From Methylobacterium oryzae (GTDB lineage Bacteria > Pseudomonadota > Alphaproteobacteria > Rhizobiales > Beijerinckiaceae), in the NCBI RefSeq assembly GCF_021398735.1, contig NZ_CP090349.1:3367001-3431000 (forward strand): a stretch of 64,000 nt of DNA, read 5' to 3'. Positions 24,768 to 36,399 of the stretch are shown here, piece by piece. Every line of letters begins with the position of its first letter. Positions within the stretch are counted from its first letter, which is position 1. Under the pieces are notes generated by a model, which saw only the letters and a program-made list of their open reading frames with translations, searched no databases and was not told the origin of the DNA. The position numbers were made by a program, and so were the translations under genes.

Positions 24768-25844
24768 TCAGACTCCGAGGATATCGGCCCAGCCGGGCAG
24801 GAGATCGGTCAGGGCGTCCCGCCGGTGGCCGTCGCGGCCCGTGACCGCCTCGGCCCGCCAAAGGGCGTGGACGATCGCTTGCTCGATCCCGTCCGCGGCG
24901 GCCTCGAACAGCGGGTCGAGCTCCGCGTCGTGCAGCAGGGCGGGCGCCGGCATCGGGCGGCCGGGATCCTGCGGCACCGTGTAGGCGGTCGAGAAGGCGA
25001 GCGCGATATCGCCGCTGCCGTGGCCGAACACCGAGCCGGTCCGGGCGAGGCCTGCCCCGGCCCGCAGGGCGAGGCGGCGGAGCTGACGCGCGTCGAGGGG
25101 CGCGTCGGTGGCGACGATCATGATGATCGAGCCCTTCTCCGGCGGTTCGGTGCCGGATTCCGGCTCCCCGGCGGCCGCCCGGAGCTGAGCGGCGAGCGGC
25201 ACGCCGCGGACCCGAATCTGGGACGGCTTGCCGAAATTCGACAGGACGAGCGAGCCCAGCGTGAACCGGCCCCGCGCGCGCGCGCGGACGCGCCGGGAGG
25301 CGGTGCCGATGCCGCCCTTGAGCCCGAAGCTCGACATCCCGCGCCCGGCCCCGACCGACCCTTCCGCGACGGCGGCGCCCGCCGCGTCCAGGGCGTCGCG
25401 ATAATGGGACGCCTCAACCGCCATCCGCTGAAGGTCGTTGAGGTAGCCGTCGTTGCACTCGAAGACGAGCGGGTTGAGCGTCGGCAGCGCGCGCCCGATT
25501 TCCGGATTGTCGGCGATCGCGGCGCGGATCTGGGCGGCGACCACCGCCGGCACCGCGAAGGTGTTGGTCAGGGCGATCGGCGTCTCCAGCACACCGAGTT
25601 CCTCGACCTGCATCAGGCCGACGGACTTGCCGAAGCCGTTCAGCACGACGCCGGCCGCCGGAACGCGGTCCCGGTATGTATCGCCGCCGTGCGGCCGCAC
25701 GACTGTAACGCCAGTCTGAACGTCGCCCTCGGCCAGCGTGCAATGGCCGACCGTCACGCCCGGGACGTCGGTGATGGCGTCGCGCGGACCCCGCGGCAGG
25801 CGGCCGACGCGGGGCGCGGGGCGCGGGGGGGCGGCCGGCGTCAC
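24768..25844 (-). CDS. P1 family peptidase (DmpA/BapA-type aminopeptidase)
   Basis: A 358-residue N-terminal-nucleophile (Ntn-fold) peptidase of MEROPS family S58. Seen: [20 protein letters not shown] near the start, [35 protein letters not shown], the autoprocessing region [20 protein letters not shown], and [15 protein letters not shown]. Family members remove N-terminal D-Ala, beta-amino acids or small residues from short peptides. The start is GTG at 25844, overlapping the gsiD stop (GTGA). An ATG-initiated reading further upstream is the permease in another frame. It probably hydrolyses peptides imported by the Gsi transporter. Confidence 0.87.
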   Translation of the reverse strand: MTPAAPPRPAPRVGRLPRGPRDAITDVPGVTVGHCTLAEGDVQTGVTVVRPHGGDTYRDRVPAAGVVLNGFGKSVGLMQVEELGVLETPIALTNTFAVPAVVAAQIRAAIADNPEIGRALPTLNPLVFECNDGYLNDLQRMAVEASHYRDALDAAGAAVAEGSVGAGRGMSSFGLKGGIGTASRRVRARARGRFTLGSLVLSNFGKPSQIRVRGVPLAAQLRAAAGEPESGTEPPEKGSIIMIVATDAPLDARQLRRLALRAGAGLARTGSVFGHGSGDIALAFSTAYTVPQDPGRPMPAPALLHDAELDPLFEAAADGIEQAIVHALWRAEAVTGRDGHRRDALTDLLPGWADILGV

Positions 25845-26743
25845 AGGCGGTCGATCTTCGGGTCGAGGGCGTCCCGGAGGCCGTCCCCGAGGAGATTGAA
25901 GGCCAGCACCGTGAAGAAGATCGCGAGGCTCGGGAACAGCGCGACGTGCGGCGCCGAGACCATGTCGGCGCGGGCCTCGTTCAGCATGGCGCCCCATTCG
26001 GGCGTCGGCGGCTGCGCGCCCATGCCGAGGAAGGACAGGCTCGCGGCCGTGATGATCGAGGTGCCCAGCCGCATGGTGAAGTAGACCACGATGCCCGAGA
26101 TCGTGCCCGGCAGGATGTGGCGCAGGATGATCGTCCGGTCCGGAGCGCCGATGCTCCGCGCGGCCTCGATGTAGGTGCTGTTCTTCAGGACCAGGGTCGT
26201 GCCGCGAACGAGGCGCGCGAAGGCCGGGACGCTGAAGACCGACACCGCCACCACGACGTTGACGAGCCCCGAGCCCAGGATGGCGACGACGCCGAGCGCC
26301 AGCAGGATGCCCGGGAAGGCGAACAGCACGTCGGACATGCGCATGACGATCCGGTCCCACCAGCCGCCGTAGTAGCCCGCCAGGAGACCGAGCACGGTCC
26401 CGACGAGCCCGCCGACGGCGACCGAGAGGAAGCCGGTCGCCAGGGAGATCCGCGCGCCCTCGACGATGCGGCTCAGGATGTCGCGCCCGAGGGGATCGAC
26501 GCCGAGCCAGTGCGCGAGCGACGGGCCCTCGTTGATCCGGTCGTAGTCGAAGTCGTTGACCGGGTCGTAGGGCACGATCCACGGCGCCAGCACGGCGACC
26601 ACGACCAGCAGGCCGATGAAGCCCAGGGCGAGGACGGCGACGCGCTGGCGCCGGAACTTGCGCCAGAATTCCGACCACGGCGTCCGGATGCCGGTGGGGA
26701 CGGGCGCGACGGTGGGAGCGGCGGGGACGAGGATATCGGTCAC
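25841..26743 (-). CDS. gsiD: Peptide/glutathione ABC transporter permease GsiD (DppC family)
   Basis: A 300-residue inner-membrane permease with about six hydrophobic helices. An N-terminal OppC-type segment ([20 protein letters not shown]) and the cytoplasmic EAA loop [20 protein letters not shown] are visible. The segment [26 protein letters not shown] is typical of DppC/GsiD. It pairs with GsiC encoded 7 bases upstream and is energised by GsiA. Confidence 0.9.
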   Translation of the reverse strand: MTDILVPAAPTVAPVPTGIRTPWSEFWRKFRRQRVAVLALGFIGLLVVVAVLAPWIVPYDPVNDFDYDRINEGPSLAHWLGVDPLGRDILSRIVEGARISLATGFLSVAVGGLVGTVLGLLAGYYGGWWDRIVMRMSDVLFAFPGILLALGVVAILGSGLVNVVVAVSVFSVPAFARLVRGTTLVLKNSTYIEAARSIGAPDRTIILRHILPGTISGIVVYFTMRLGTSIITAASLSFLGMGAQPPTPEWGAMLNEARADMVSAPHVALFPSLAIFFTVLAFNLLGDGLRDALDPKIDRL

Positions 26744-26750
26744 GGCCGGC

Positions 26751-27671
26751 TCACCTGTAGCGGATGGTCGGGTTGATGAGGCCGTAGAGCACGTCCACGA
26801 TCAGGTTGATCAGGATGAACTCCAGCGAGAACAGCAGGACCAGGGCCTGGATCACCGGGTAGTCGCGCTGGTTCACGGCATCGACGAGCAGACGGCCCAT
26901 GCCGGGCCAGTTGAACACCGCCTCGACGACGATCGAGCCGCCGAGCAGGAAGCCGAACTGCAGGCCCATCATGGTCACGACCGGGATCAGAGCGTTGCGC
27001 AGGCAGTGCTTGGCGATCACGACGCGCTCCTTGAGCCCCTTGGCGCGGGCGGTGCGCACGAAATCCTCGCCGATGACCTCCACGAAGGCCGCGCGGGTGA
27101 AGCGGGCCATCACGGCGGCCACGGCCGCGCCGAGCGTCAGCGACGGCAGCACGTAGTGCCGCCACGTGTCGGCGCCGACGGTCGGCAGCCAGCCGAGCTC
27201 GACCGAGAAGATCTGCATCAGGAGGATGCCGAGTGCGAAGGCGGGGAACGAGATGCCGGACACGGCGAGCGTCATCCCGAACCGGTCGGGCCATTCGTTG
27301 CGGTAGACCGCCGAGACTATGCCGATGATCAGCCCGAAGGCGACCGCCCAGGCCATGCTGGTGAGGGTGAGCAGGAGGGTCGGCAGGAAGCGCTCGCCGA
27401 TCTCGGTCGAGACCGGGCGGCGGGTGCGGATCGAGACGCCGAGATCGCCGCGGGCGAGGTTGGCGAAGTAGCGCACGAACTGTTCCGGCAGGGGCCGGTC
27501 GAGGCCGAGCTCTGTGCGTACCAGGGCCACCGTCTGGGCGTCGGCATCCTGCCCGGCCGCCAGCCGCGCCGGATCGCCGGGAAGCAGGTGGACGAACAGG
27601 AAGACGAGGACCGAGACGATCAGCAGCGTCGGCAGCAGCCCGAGGAGCCGCTTGAGCAGGAAGGTCAGCAT
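26751..27671 (-). CDS. gsiC: Peptide/glutathione ABC transporter permease GsiC (DppB family)
   Basis: A 306-residue permease with the DppB-type N-terminus ([20 protein letters not shown]), LLPGDPARL, the EAA-like loop [20 protein letters not shown], and the [21 protein letters not shown]-terminal signature of binding-protein-dependent peptide permeases. It lies 105 bases after gsiB, spaced by a GC-rich stretch with no feature I can name. Confidence 0.9.
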   Translation of the reverse strand: MLTFLLKRLLGLLPTLLIVSVLVFLFVHLLPGDPARLAAGQDADAQTVALVRTELGLDRPLPEQFVRYFANLARGDLGVSIRTRRPVSTEIGERFLPTLLLTLTSMAWAVAFGLIIGIVSAVYRNEWPDRFGMTLAVSGISFPAFALGILLMQIFSVELGWLPTVGADTWRHYVLPSLTLGAAVAAVMARFTRAAFVEVIGEDFVRTARAKGLKERVVIAKHCLRNALIPVVTMMGLQFGFLLGGSIVVEAVFNWPGMGRLLVDAVNQRDYPVIQALVLLFSLEFILINLIVDVLYGLINPTIRYR

Positions 27672-27776
27672 AGGCTCGCGCCCGCGATCCGAGGTTTGCG
27701 TGAAGCGATCGCGCGGGACGTCCGCGCCGGGCCGGCCATCGTCCGGGCCGCTCGGCGCGGGGTCCGCTGGCGGCGG

Positions 27777-29306
27777 CTAGGGAGCGACGGCGATCTCGCC
27801 GGAATCGATGTTGCCGTCGGGCATGACGTAGACGCCGGAGAGCCGCGCGGAGGTCGCGTAGAGGTTCTGCTCGGTGACGAGCGGCGCCCAGGGGGCGTCC
27901 TTCATCACGATCTCCTGCGCCTTGGCGTAGAGCTCGGCGCGCTCCGCGTCGTTCGTCGAGACCAGCGCCTTGGCGAGAAGGGCGTCGAACTCGGCGTTGC
28001 TGTAGTAGGCGGTGTTGTTGAGCTTGGGCGGCCACGCCTCCGTCGCGAGCAGCGGCCGCAGGCCCCAGTCTGCCTCACCGGTCGAGGACGACCAGCCGGC
28101 ATAGTAGAGGCGGACGCGGGCGGTCTTCGGATCGGGGGCGGTCTGCACCCACTCGGTGCGCTGGCCGGGCTCCAGCGCCAGGGTCTGCACCTTGATGCCG
28201 ACCTGGCCGAGCTGCTGTTGGAGGAACTGGATCGCCTTCTGGGCGGTGGTGGTGGTGTAGGCGCTCCAGAGGGTCGCCTCGAAGCCGTTGGCGTAGCCGG
28301 CCTCCTTGAGGAGCTGGCGCGCCTTGGCCGGGTCGTAGGGCCAGGGATCCATCTTGTGGGCGTAGCGCACGCCCTGCGGGACGATGCCCTGCGCCGGGAA
28401 GGCGTAGCCCGAGAAGGCGACCTTGGCCAACGCCTCCTTGTTGATCGCGTAGTTGATCGCTTGGCGGACGCGCAGGTCGTCGAACGGCTTCTGAAGCACG
28501 TTCATGCTGAGATACCGCTCGATGATCGAGGCGTGCACCTCGATCTTCAGCTTCTTGCTGGCTTCGAGCATCTTGGCCTGCTCGTAGGGCAGCGGGAAGG
28601 CGAAATCGGCCTCGCCGGTCTGCAGCATGGCGGCGCGGGTGCCGTTCTCGGGCACCGGCTTCCACGTGATGGTGTCGACCTTCGGGAAGCCGGCCTGCCA
28701 GTAATCGGCGAACTTGGCGCCCTTGACGTAGTCGGTCTGCTTCCAGTCGACGAAGGTGAACGGCCCGGTTCCGACCGGGTGGAAGGCGATGTCCTTGCCG
28801 TACTTCTTCAGGGCCGTGGGCGAGATGATCGCCGCCGAGGCGTGGGCCAGCGAGTTGATGAACGGCCCGAAGGGCTCCTTCAGGGTGATGCGCAGGCTCG
28901 TGGGCGAGAGCACCTCGATCGTCTTGATGCGGTTGAACTGGTTGTACCGCGCGAGGTGGTTCTCAGGGTCGAGGACGCGGTCGAGGTTGGCCTTCACCGC
29001 GGCGGCGTCGAACGTCGTGCCGTCGTGGAATTTGACGCCCTCGCGCAGCTTGAACGTGTAGACGAGGCCGTCGGGCGAGGTCTCGTAGCTCTCGGCCAGG
29101 ACGTTGCGGACCTTGAGATCCTTGTCGAAGCCGAAGAGGCCCTCGTAGAACGACTTGGTGACGGCGGTCGTGAGCGTCGTGTTGGTGTTGTACGGGTCGA
29201 GGGTCTCGGGTTGGCCGCTGATCGCCAGGATCGGGTCGCCCGCGGCGGCGGCGGGCGCGGCCGCCACGGCGAGCAGGCCGGCGGCGAGGAGGAAGCGCTC
29301 GAACAT
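27777..29306 (-). CDS. gsiB: Peptide/glutathione ABC transporter substrate-binding protein GsiB
   Basis: A 509-residue periplasmic SBP_bac_5 protein with signal peptide FERFLLAAGLLAVAAAPAAA. Family segments: QPETLDPYNTNTTLTTAVTK, YTFKLREGVKFHDGTTFDAA, HPVGTGPFTFVDWKQ, SMNVLQKPFDDLRVRQAINY and YDPAKARQLLKEAGYANGF. These match GsiB/DppA-type receptors for glutathione, di- or oligopeptides. An alternative ATG at 29324 adds six residues (MPRGLT); CGAGG upstream of 29306 favours the shorter form slightly. Confidence 0.9.
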   Translation of the reverse strand: MFERFLLAAGLLAVAAAPAAAAGDPILAISGQPETLDPYNTNTTLTTAVTKSFYEGLFGFDKDLKVRNVLAESYETSPDGLVYTFKLREGVKFHDGTTFDAAAVKANLDRVLDPENHLARYNQFNRIKTIEVLSPTSLRITLKEPFGPFINSLAHASAAIISPTALKKYGKDIAFHPVGTGPFTFVDWKQTDYVKGAKFADYWQAGFPKVDTITWKPVPENGTRAAMLQTGEADFAFPLPYEQAKMLEASKKLKIEVHASIIERYLSMNVLQKPFDDLRVRQAINYAINKEALAKVAFSGYAFPAQGIVPQGVRYAHKMDPWPYDPAKARQLLKEAGYANGFEATLWSAYTTTTAQKAIQFLQQQLGQVGIKVQTLALEPGQRTEWVQTAPDPKTARVRLYYAGWSSSTGEADWGLRPLLATEAWPPKLNNTAYYSNAEFDALLAKALVSTNDAERAELYAKAQEIVMKDAPWAPLVTEQNLYATSARLSGVYVMPDGNIDSGEIAVAP

Positions 29307-29355
29307 GGTCAGACCTCGGGGCATGGGACGATCCTGCTGGCGGGGATAGGCGGTG

Positions 29356-31224
<1,869 letters not shown>

Positions 31225-31285
31225 CTCGGTGCCAAGATGTGGTCGCTGTCGAAGCAGCAGCCACGCTCATGCAGGAGCCATCCCC

Positions 31286-32314
31286 ATGGAGATCACCACC
31301 GTCGGCATCGATCTGGCCAAAAGCATCTTTCAGGTTCACGCCGTCGATGCAGCTGGGCACGTCGTCGTTCGGAAGGCGCTGCGGCGGGCGCAGGTCACGC
31401 CGTTCTTCGCCAAGCTGCCGCGGTGCCTGATCGGCATGGAGGCGTGCGGCACAGCGCACCACTGGGCCCGGGAACTCATAAAGCTCGGCCATGACGTGCG
31501 GCTGATGCCGCCGGCTTACGTGAAGCCGTACGTCAAGCGCGGCAAGACCGATGCGAACGATGCCGCTGCCATCTGTGAGGCGGTGACGCGCCCGAGCATG
31601 CGCTTCGTGCCCGTGAAGGCGACCGAGCAGCAGGCGGCGCTGGCGCTGCACCGGACGCGCGACCTGCTGGTCAAGCAACGCACGCAGCTGGTGAACATGA
31701 TCCGAGGCCTGCTCGCCGAGTTTGGGATCGAGATGGCGCGGGGCCTGCGGCACGCGCTCGAACTGGCGGCCCGGCTCTCGGCCGGAGACGCGGCCGAGGT
31801 GCCGCCGTTAGCCCAGCGCGTGGTGACCGGGTTGGCCGATCAGATCGGTGCCTTGCAGATTCAGCTCACCCGACTGGAGAAGGAGTTGCTCACCTGGCAT
31901 CGAGACAGCGACCTGTCGCAGCGGCTTGCGACGATCCCGGGTGTCGGCATCGTGTCGGCAACCGCGCTGGCCGCCTCGGTGAGCGAGCCCGAGCGCTTCC
32001 GTTCCGGTCGGCAGTTCGCTGCCTCGTTGGGCCTGACACCGCTGCAGAACTGCAGTGGCGGCAAGGAGCGCCTGGGCCGGATCTCACGCATGGGCGACCG
32101 CTACCTGCGCCGGCTGCTCGTGGTCGGCATGACGTCTCTGATCCGGCGCGCGAAGACGACACCGACCTCGGTCGACCCGCGGCTGCCGGCGCTGCTGCAG
32201 CGTAAGCCAGTGCGCGTGGTGACTGTGGCGGCGGCCAATCGCACGGCGCGGGTCGCCTGGGCGATCATGACCCGCGGCGGCACCTACCGCGCACCGGCGG
32301 CCACGGCCGCCTGA
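31286..32314 (+). CDS. IS110-family DEDD transposase/recombinase (element B)
   Basis: A 342-residue intact IS110 transposase. DEDD domain: VGIDLAKSIFQVHAVDAAGH, IGMEACGTAHHWAREL, KTDANDAAAICEAV. Transposase_20 domain: ATIPGVGIVSATALAASVSE, then NCSGGKERLGRISRMGDRYL with the probable catalytic Ser. The start at 31286 matches the element A protein start; the reading frame further upstream is antisense to gsiA. The gene appears functional, so the element may still be mobile. Confidence 0.93.
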   Translation: MEITTVGIDLAKSIFQVHAVDAAGHVVVRKALRRAQVTPFFAKLPRCLIGMEACGTAHHWARELIKLGHDVRLMPPAYVKPYVKRGKTDANDAAAICEAVTRPSMRFVPVKATEQQAALALHRTRDLLVKQRTQLVNMIRGLLAEFGIEMARGLRHALELAARLSAGDAAEVPPLAQRVVTGLADQIGALQIQLTRLEKELLTWHRDSDLSQRLATIPGVGIVSATALAASVSEPERFRSGRQFAASLGLTPLQNCSGGKERLGRISRMGDRYLRRLLVVGMTSLIRRAKTTPTSVDPRLPALLQRKPVRVVTVAAANRTARVAWAIMTRGGTYRAPAATAA

Positions 32315-32553
32315 CAGCACGTAGAGGAGACGTTTCCAGGTTGCGAGGACGATGAGAGTTGATGGCGAACCGGTCAGACCGGGAGCCGGGACACCCCGCC
32401 GGCTGTCCAGGGCGTCATAGCCCGCAAAGCAGAGTGGGACCCAGCTCACGGATACCATCAGGGCCAGCAGTCAACATGAACGACTGCATCAACAGGCCGG
32501 ACACAAGACTGCACCCGACCAACGCGTCAGAAGCTCAATTCGCCACTTGCAAT
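32315..32553 (+). ncRNA. Candidate bridge-RNA region of IS element B
   Basis: The non-coding 3' end of the element, from the transposase stop to the subterminal repeat. It contains GCATCAACAGGCCGGACACA (32486-32505), identical to the core in element A, preceded in both by GGCCAGCAG. The adjoining bases differ between the two copies, as expected for loops that recognise different targets. The transcript ends are unknown. Confidence 0.5.
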
Positions 32554-32571
32554 GCGGGAGCCATCCACACA

Positions 32572-32653
32572 GGACGGTAAGGCCGGTGACGGAGACGACC
32601 CGTCCGTCGGGCAGAGCGGCAGGAGAGGCGGTCCCGGCTGCGATGGTCGGCAT
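32572..32653 (-). pseudogene. gsiA: 5' fragment of gsiA separated by the IS insertion
   Basis: ATG at 32653, 8 bases after the iaaA stop, begins MPTIAAGTASPAALPDGRVV, then SVTGLTV, followed by one base of the next codon at 32572. This is the native GsiA N-terminus. Joining to 31187 gives [19 protein letters not shown] in frame. On its own it now reads on into IS sequence and stops. Confidence 0.88.
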
Positions 32654-32661
32654 GGCGGATC

Positions 32662-33639
32662 TCAGCGCGCTGGTGCGGGGACGCGGCGGGTCTCGCCGAA
32701 GATCGCGGTGGCCGGCGCCTCGCCGGAGCGGACGAGGCCGCGATACATGCCCTCGGTGTTGAACGGCATTGCGACCCGGCCGCGCGCATCGACGGCGATC
32801 AGCCCGCCGCGGCCGCCGACAGTCGGCAGGTGCTCCTCGACAACCGCCCGGGCTGCCACCTCGAGGTCCTGGCCCCCGTAGGCCATGCGCGCGCAGACAT
32901 CGTGCGCCGCCGCGACGCGGATGAAGGCCTCCCCCGTGCCGGTGCAGGAGACCGCGGCGGTCCTGTCGTCCGCGTAGGTGCCCGCGCCGATCAGCGGCGA
33001 GTCGCCGATCCGGCCGGGACGCTTGTTGGTCATGCCGCCGGTCGAGGTCAGGGCGGCGAGGTGGCCGTCCCGGTCGAGGGCGACGGCGCCCACCGTGCCG
33101 AACTTGCGGGTCTCGTCGAGGGGCCCCGACGCCGTGTCGTGGTCGAGGGCGACTTGCCCGGCGGCCAACGCCCGGCGAAGCTGGTCGCGGCGGGCCTCTG
33201 TCGAGAAAAAATCGGGCTCGACCATCTCAAGGCCGTGCCGGCGCGCGAAGGTCTCGGCGCCGGCACCAGCCATAAGGACGTGCTCGCCGGCCTCCATCAG
33301 CGCGCGGGCGGCGCGGCCAGGCCGGCGCACCCGCGAGACGCCCGCGACAGCGCCGGCCCGCAGGGTGGCGCCGTCCATGATCGCGGCGTCGAGTTCGTGG
33401 GTCTCGGCGCTGGTGAAGACGGCGCCGTGGCCGGCATTGAAGAGCGGGCACTCCTCCAGGAGGTCGACGGCGACACTCACGGCGTCGAGGGCGCTCCCGC
33501 CGTCGGCGAGGCAGGCCGCTCCGGCCGCCAGGATTCCGGCGAGGGCCGCGTGGTAGCGCGCCTCGCCGGGATCGGCCTGGCCCGACGCGATTGTCCCGGC
33601 ACCGCCGTGGATCACGAGTACGGGGCGGTGGTCGCTCAT
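32662..33639 (-). CDS. iaaA: Isoaspartyl peptidase / L-asparaginase (plant type)
   Basis: A 325-residue Ntn-hydrolase of family T2. Motifs: VIHGGAGTIASGQADPGE, GSALDAVSVAVDLLEECPLF, NAGHGAVFT, and KFGTVGAVALDRDGHLAALT, where the Thr after KFG is the autoprocessing nucleophile. STGGMTNKRPGRIGDSPLIG follows. It hydrolyses isoaspartyl dipeptides and L-asparagine. In E. coli iaaA also precedes gsiABCD, so the gene order supports the operon. Its ATG overlaps the stop of the rpiR-type gene. Confidence 0.92.
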   Translation of the reverse strand: MSDHRPVLVIHGGAGTIASGQADPGEARYHAALAGILAAGAACLADGGSALDAVSVAVDLLEECPLFNAGHGAVFTSAETHELDAAIMDGATLRAGAVAGVSRVRRPGRAARALMEAGEHVLMAGAGAETFARRHGLEMVEPDFFSTEARRDQLRRALAAGQVALDHDTASGPLDETRKFGTVGAVALDRDGHLAALTSTGGMTNKRPGRIGDSPLIGAGTYADDRTAAVSCTGTGEAFIRVAAAHDVCARMAYGGQDLEVAARAVVEEHLPTVGGRGGLIAVDARGRVAMPFNTEGMYRGLVRSGEAPATAIFGETRRVPAPAR

Positions 33640-34592
33640 GGAACGGCTCCCGGAGGCGGGGTGTCGGGCAGGTCGTCGGCTCCGCCCTGCGGCGGCCAGG
33701 CGGCGTAGTCGCGGTCGAGCCAGGGCAGCACCGCTTCCGTCACGCGCGTCGCGGCCGGGACGAGATCCTCGGTGGCGTGGGCGAAGGCGCTCGCCAGGGC
33801 CTCCACGAGGGCCGTCAGGCTGGCATCCGAGGCGGCGAAGTAGTGGCAGTCGGTCTGCGCGTAGAGCGCGACCGTAGCGGTGGCGACGAGGGGTGAGTGC
33901 GGTCCGTCAGTCAGCGCCAGGACCGCGGCGCCGTGCTTCCGTGCGATCTCGGCCAGCCGCACCGTGTCGGCGAAGTACCGCGGGGTTGCGAGCGCGATGA
34001 CGAGGTCGTCGGTCGTCAGCCGGCGCAGGCTCCGGGCGGCGAAGCCGGGCCCCTCCAGTGTCGCCAGCAGATGGACGTCCTCGCGGTTGACGTCGAGGTT
34101 GCGCGCCAGGATGCCGGCCGGCCAGCTGCTGCTGCCCAGGCCCACGACGTAGACCCGTCGGGCCCGGCGGATCGCCTCGACGGCCTGCGCACAGGTCTGG
34201 CCGTCGAGCCCACGCCGCGTCGCCTCGATGTTGCGGACGATGTCGGCCAAGGCTCCGTCGAGGATGCCGGACGCGGTCGCGGGCTGATCTCGGCTGCCGC
34301 GCAGCTTCTCGACCGGTGCGAGCGCCTTCTCATAGCCGAGGACGAGGGCCGCGCGGAACTTTGCGTAGCCCTCGTAGCCCACGGCGCGGGCAAACCGATT
34401 AGCGGTGGCGACGGAGACGCCAACCAAGTCTGCAAGCTCATTCACGGGCAGAGTCGCGGCGCGCAACGGATGATCAAGGACGAAGCGGGCGACCTCTCGG
34501 TGAGCGGAGCTGAGCGCCGGAAACGCGTGCGCGATCCGTTGCGCGACAGAAAGTTCCTTGGGTTCCAACGCCACGACGCTCGAGCCGATCAA
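33636..34592 (-). CDS. MurR/RpiR family transcriptional regulator
   Basis: A 318-residue protein. The N-terminal HTH_6 domain (SSAHREVARFVLDHPLRAAT; LADLVGVSVATANRFARAVG) is followed by a SIS domain (AIRRARRVYVVGLGSSSWPA; DLVIALATPRYFADTV; VLALTDGPHSPLVATATV). SIS domains bind phosphosugars or similar ligands. First gene of the iaaA-gsi operon and coupled to iaaA by ATGA, so it likely regulates that operon; the ligand is unknown and may be peptide- or cell-wall-derived. Confidence 0.87.
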   Translation of the reverse strand: MIGSSVVALEPKELSVAQRIAHAFPALSSAHREVARFVLDHPLRAATLPVNELADLVGVSVATANRFARAVGYEGYAKFRAALVLGYEKALAPVEKLRGSRDQPATASGILDGALADIVRNIEATRRGLDGQTCAQAVEAIRRARRVYVVGLGSSSWPAGILARNLDVNREDVHLLATLEGPGFAARSLRRLTTDDLVIALATPRYFADTVRLAEIARKHGAAVLALTDGPHSPLVATATVALYAQTDCHYFAASDASLTALVEALASAFAHATEDLVPAATRVTEAVLPWLDRDYAAWPPQGGADDLPDTPPPGAVP

Positions 34593-34830
34593 AAATTCTC
34601 ACTGCCGGACAGTCTGAGAATTTTTTCGATCACCCGCAAGCGCTTCGACGCTTATTTTCGCGGCACCAGTTGCACAAATCGCTGAACTTCCCAGACAAAT
34701 TGGGTGACCTCGCTCCTAGTCAGATGCGCCTCCCCGTTCACGGCAACTGCGTTGGCCGATGGCTGCAGTTGCGCTCTGCTGTGGGGGGCTCACTGCAGGT
34801 GCAATGGCGACCGGTGAGCCGATCTATGCT

Positions 34831-34886
34831 GATGTCTGCTTCGGAGATGCCGGCTGACGCCACCGAATGGCCGTGACGGGCGCGAA
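34831..34886 (+). repeat. Dispersed intergenic repeat, copy 2
   Basis: Begins GATGTCTGCTTCGGAGATGC and ends with the CGAATGGCCGTGACGGGCGC core; aligns to 3939-3994 in the same orientation. It lies in non-coding DNA like copy 1. Origin unknown; it may be a decayed mobile element end or a REP-like family. Confidence 0.6.
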
Positions 34887-35708
34887 ATCGTCGATCAACT
34901 TCCTAGCTCAAGGCCAAGGTCCGGCAGCAGCGCGTCCCAAACCCAGGTGACAGAACGGCGCTTTGACGCACGGCTGCGCATGTCGAGCGCGTGTCTCACC
35001 GGTCGCCATTGCACCCAACCCCACTCGACCCACGCCCGGACCTCGGACAGGGCCGCCGCCGCTCCCACGGCACCCCCGCCGCCGCCGAGCCTCGCTTGCC
35101 GTGCAGCCGGTGCCGCTCCCCCGCTTATGCCCATTCTGCGGCACTGCCGGTGCCGCGTGGTGGCGGCTGTTCATCCATCAACCCATCCCGGGAACTCCGT
35201 CTCGGCCGCGGCGACCCGCGCTTCACTGCCGATCGCACCGCCTTCGTCGTCATCCGTGGCACCGCCCCAACCGGCGCCCGTGCCATCTTCTGCATCGAAA
35301 CGAAGAACAGTGGAGCCGGCCACGACCCCGCGCTGCCGCCTCATCCGCGGCACCAAGAAATCGGACGCACGACGACCGGCCTATTCATCGCCCCCGAGGG
35401 TCCCGCGCTGACCGGCCCGGCCTGCCGGCAGCTCGGCCTCGCCAGCGCAAGGATTTGAAAGTAGAGCGCCCTCGCCTCTTCGATTCCACGCACAAACGGC
35501 CTCATCCACGACCGGCGAGCTCTAGCTAAGCCCGGCCCCGACAACCGCCCCTTGCGCACCGGTGCGTTCGCCCTGCGGCATCGGGAGACGGCACCGACCC
35601 TTCGCCACTGGATCAGAAAGACAGGATCTCGGCGCGTCGCAGCTCGTCCTCCTGAGAGCTGCGCGCGGAACGCGGTCTGACAGGATCGCCCAGGCTCGTT
35701 GCATTTAA

Positions 35709-35727
35709 TAATCAACCGGTCTATTTC
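35709..35727 (+). promoter_or_regulatory. Candidate AcuR operator
   Basis: AATCAACCGGTCTATTT is centred on the palindrome ACCGGT, just upstream of the acuR start at 35734, in an AT-rich stretch. TetR-type AcuR proteins bind near-palindromic sites in their own promoter. Only the centre is truly symmetric, so this is a weak call. Confidence 0.4.
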
Positions 35728-35733
35728 TAATTC

Positions 35734-36378
35734 ATGCAGTCCGATTCGGTCTCGGTTGTCACCGCGCGCAAGAGGGGTCGGCCACCTAGGCCTGAGCCGG
35801 CCTACGGCACGTCGCGGGCGGCCTTGATCCGGGTGGGCGTCGCGCTGCTATCGGAGAAGGGCTACTCGGCAACCGGCCTCGAAGAGGTCCTGCGCACCGC
35901 GGGTGTGCCGAAAGGTTCGTTCTATCACTATTTCGCGAGCAAGGACGTCTTCGGCGCCGAACTGATCGAGGCGTACGCAGCCTACTTCGCGCGCAAGCTC
36001 GACCGCTGGTTGCTCGATGAGAGTACGACCCCGATCGAGCGCATCAGGAACTTCGTCGCCGACGCGAAGGCCGGCATGGCACGCTACGAGTTCCGTCGCG
36101 GCTGTGTCGTCGGCAATCTCGGGCAGGAGATGAGCGCCCTGCCCGAGCTCTTTCGGGACCGTCTGCATGGCGTCCTCCTCGACTGGCAGGCGCGGACGGA
36201 GCGCTGTCTCCGGGACGCCCAGGCAGCCGGCCAGATCGCCGCGGATGCCGATTGCGCTGCGCTGGCGGCGTTTTTCTGGATCGGCTGGGAAGGCGCGGTC
36301 CTGCGCGCCAAGCTCGAGCGCAGCCCCGAGCCTCTCGACCTCTTCGCCACCCTATTCCTGACCTGTCTTACGCGCTGA
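35734..36378 (+). CDS. acuR: TetR-family regulator, AcuR type
   Basis: A 214-residue TetR protein. Residues about 25-75 are the HTH (LIRVGVALLSEKGYSATGLE; VPKGSFYHYFASKDVFG), then AYAAYFARKLDRWLLDEST and GCVVGNLGQEMSALPELFRD, which match AcuR proteins. In Rhodobacter sphaeroides AcuR represses acuI and DMSP-lyase genes and is released by acrylate. The acuI homologue follows 21 bases downstream, supporting the call. Confidence 0.85.
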   Translation: MQSDSVSVVTARKRGRPPRPEPAYGTSRAALIRVGVALLSEKGYSATGLEEVLRTAGVPKGSFYHYFASKDVFGAELIEAYAAYFARKLDRWLLDESTTPIERIRNFVADAKAGMARYEFRRGCVVGNLGQEMSALPELFRDRLHGVLLDWQARTERCLRDAQAAGQIAADADCAALAAFFWIGWEGAVLRAKLERSPEPLDLFATLFLTCLTR

Positions 36379-36399
36379 GCGCCCCATGGAGTGCCCCGA

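Larger units (their letters stand above)
34593..35733. other. Long gene-poor interval
   Basis: About 1.1 kb with no supportable gene. Left end: an AT-rich segment with ATTCTC/GAGAATTTTT around 34595-34625, probably the rpiR/gsi promoter. Middle: repeat copy 2 (34831-34886). The rest, about 34890-35650, is Pro/Arg/Ala-rich in all frames, with ORFs of up to 188 codons that lack motifs and ribosome sites. Right end: the acuR promoter. Confidence 0.5.

Noticed and set aside
34963..35529. 188-codon Pro/Arg-rich ORF and its neighbours in the gap before acuR
   Set aside because: Several frames are open at once with the same low-complexity look; no start signal or domain.
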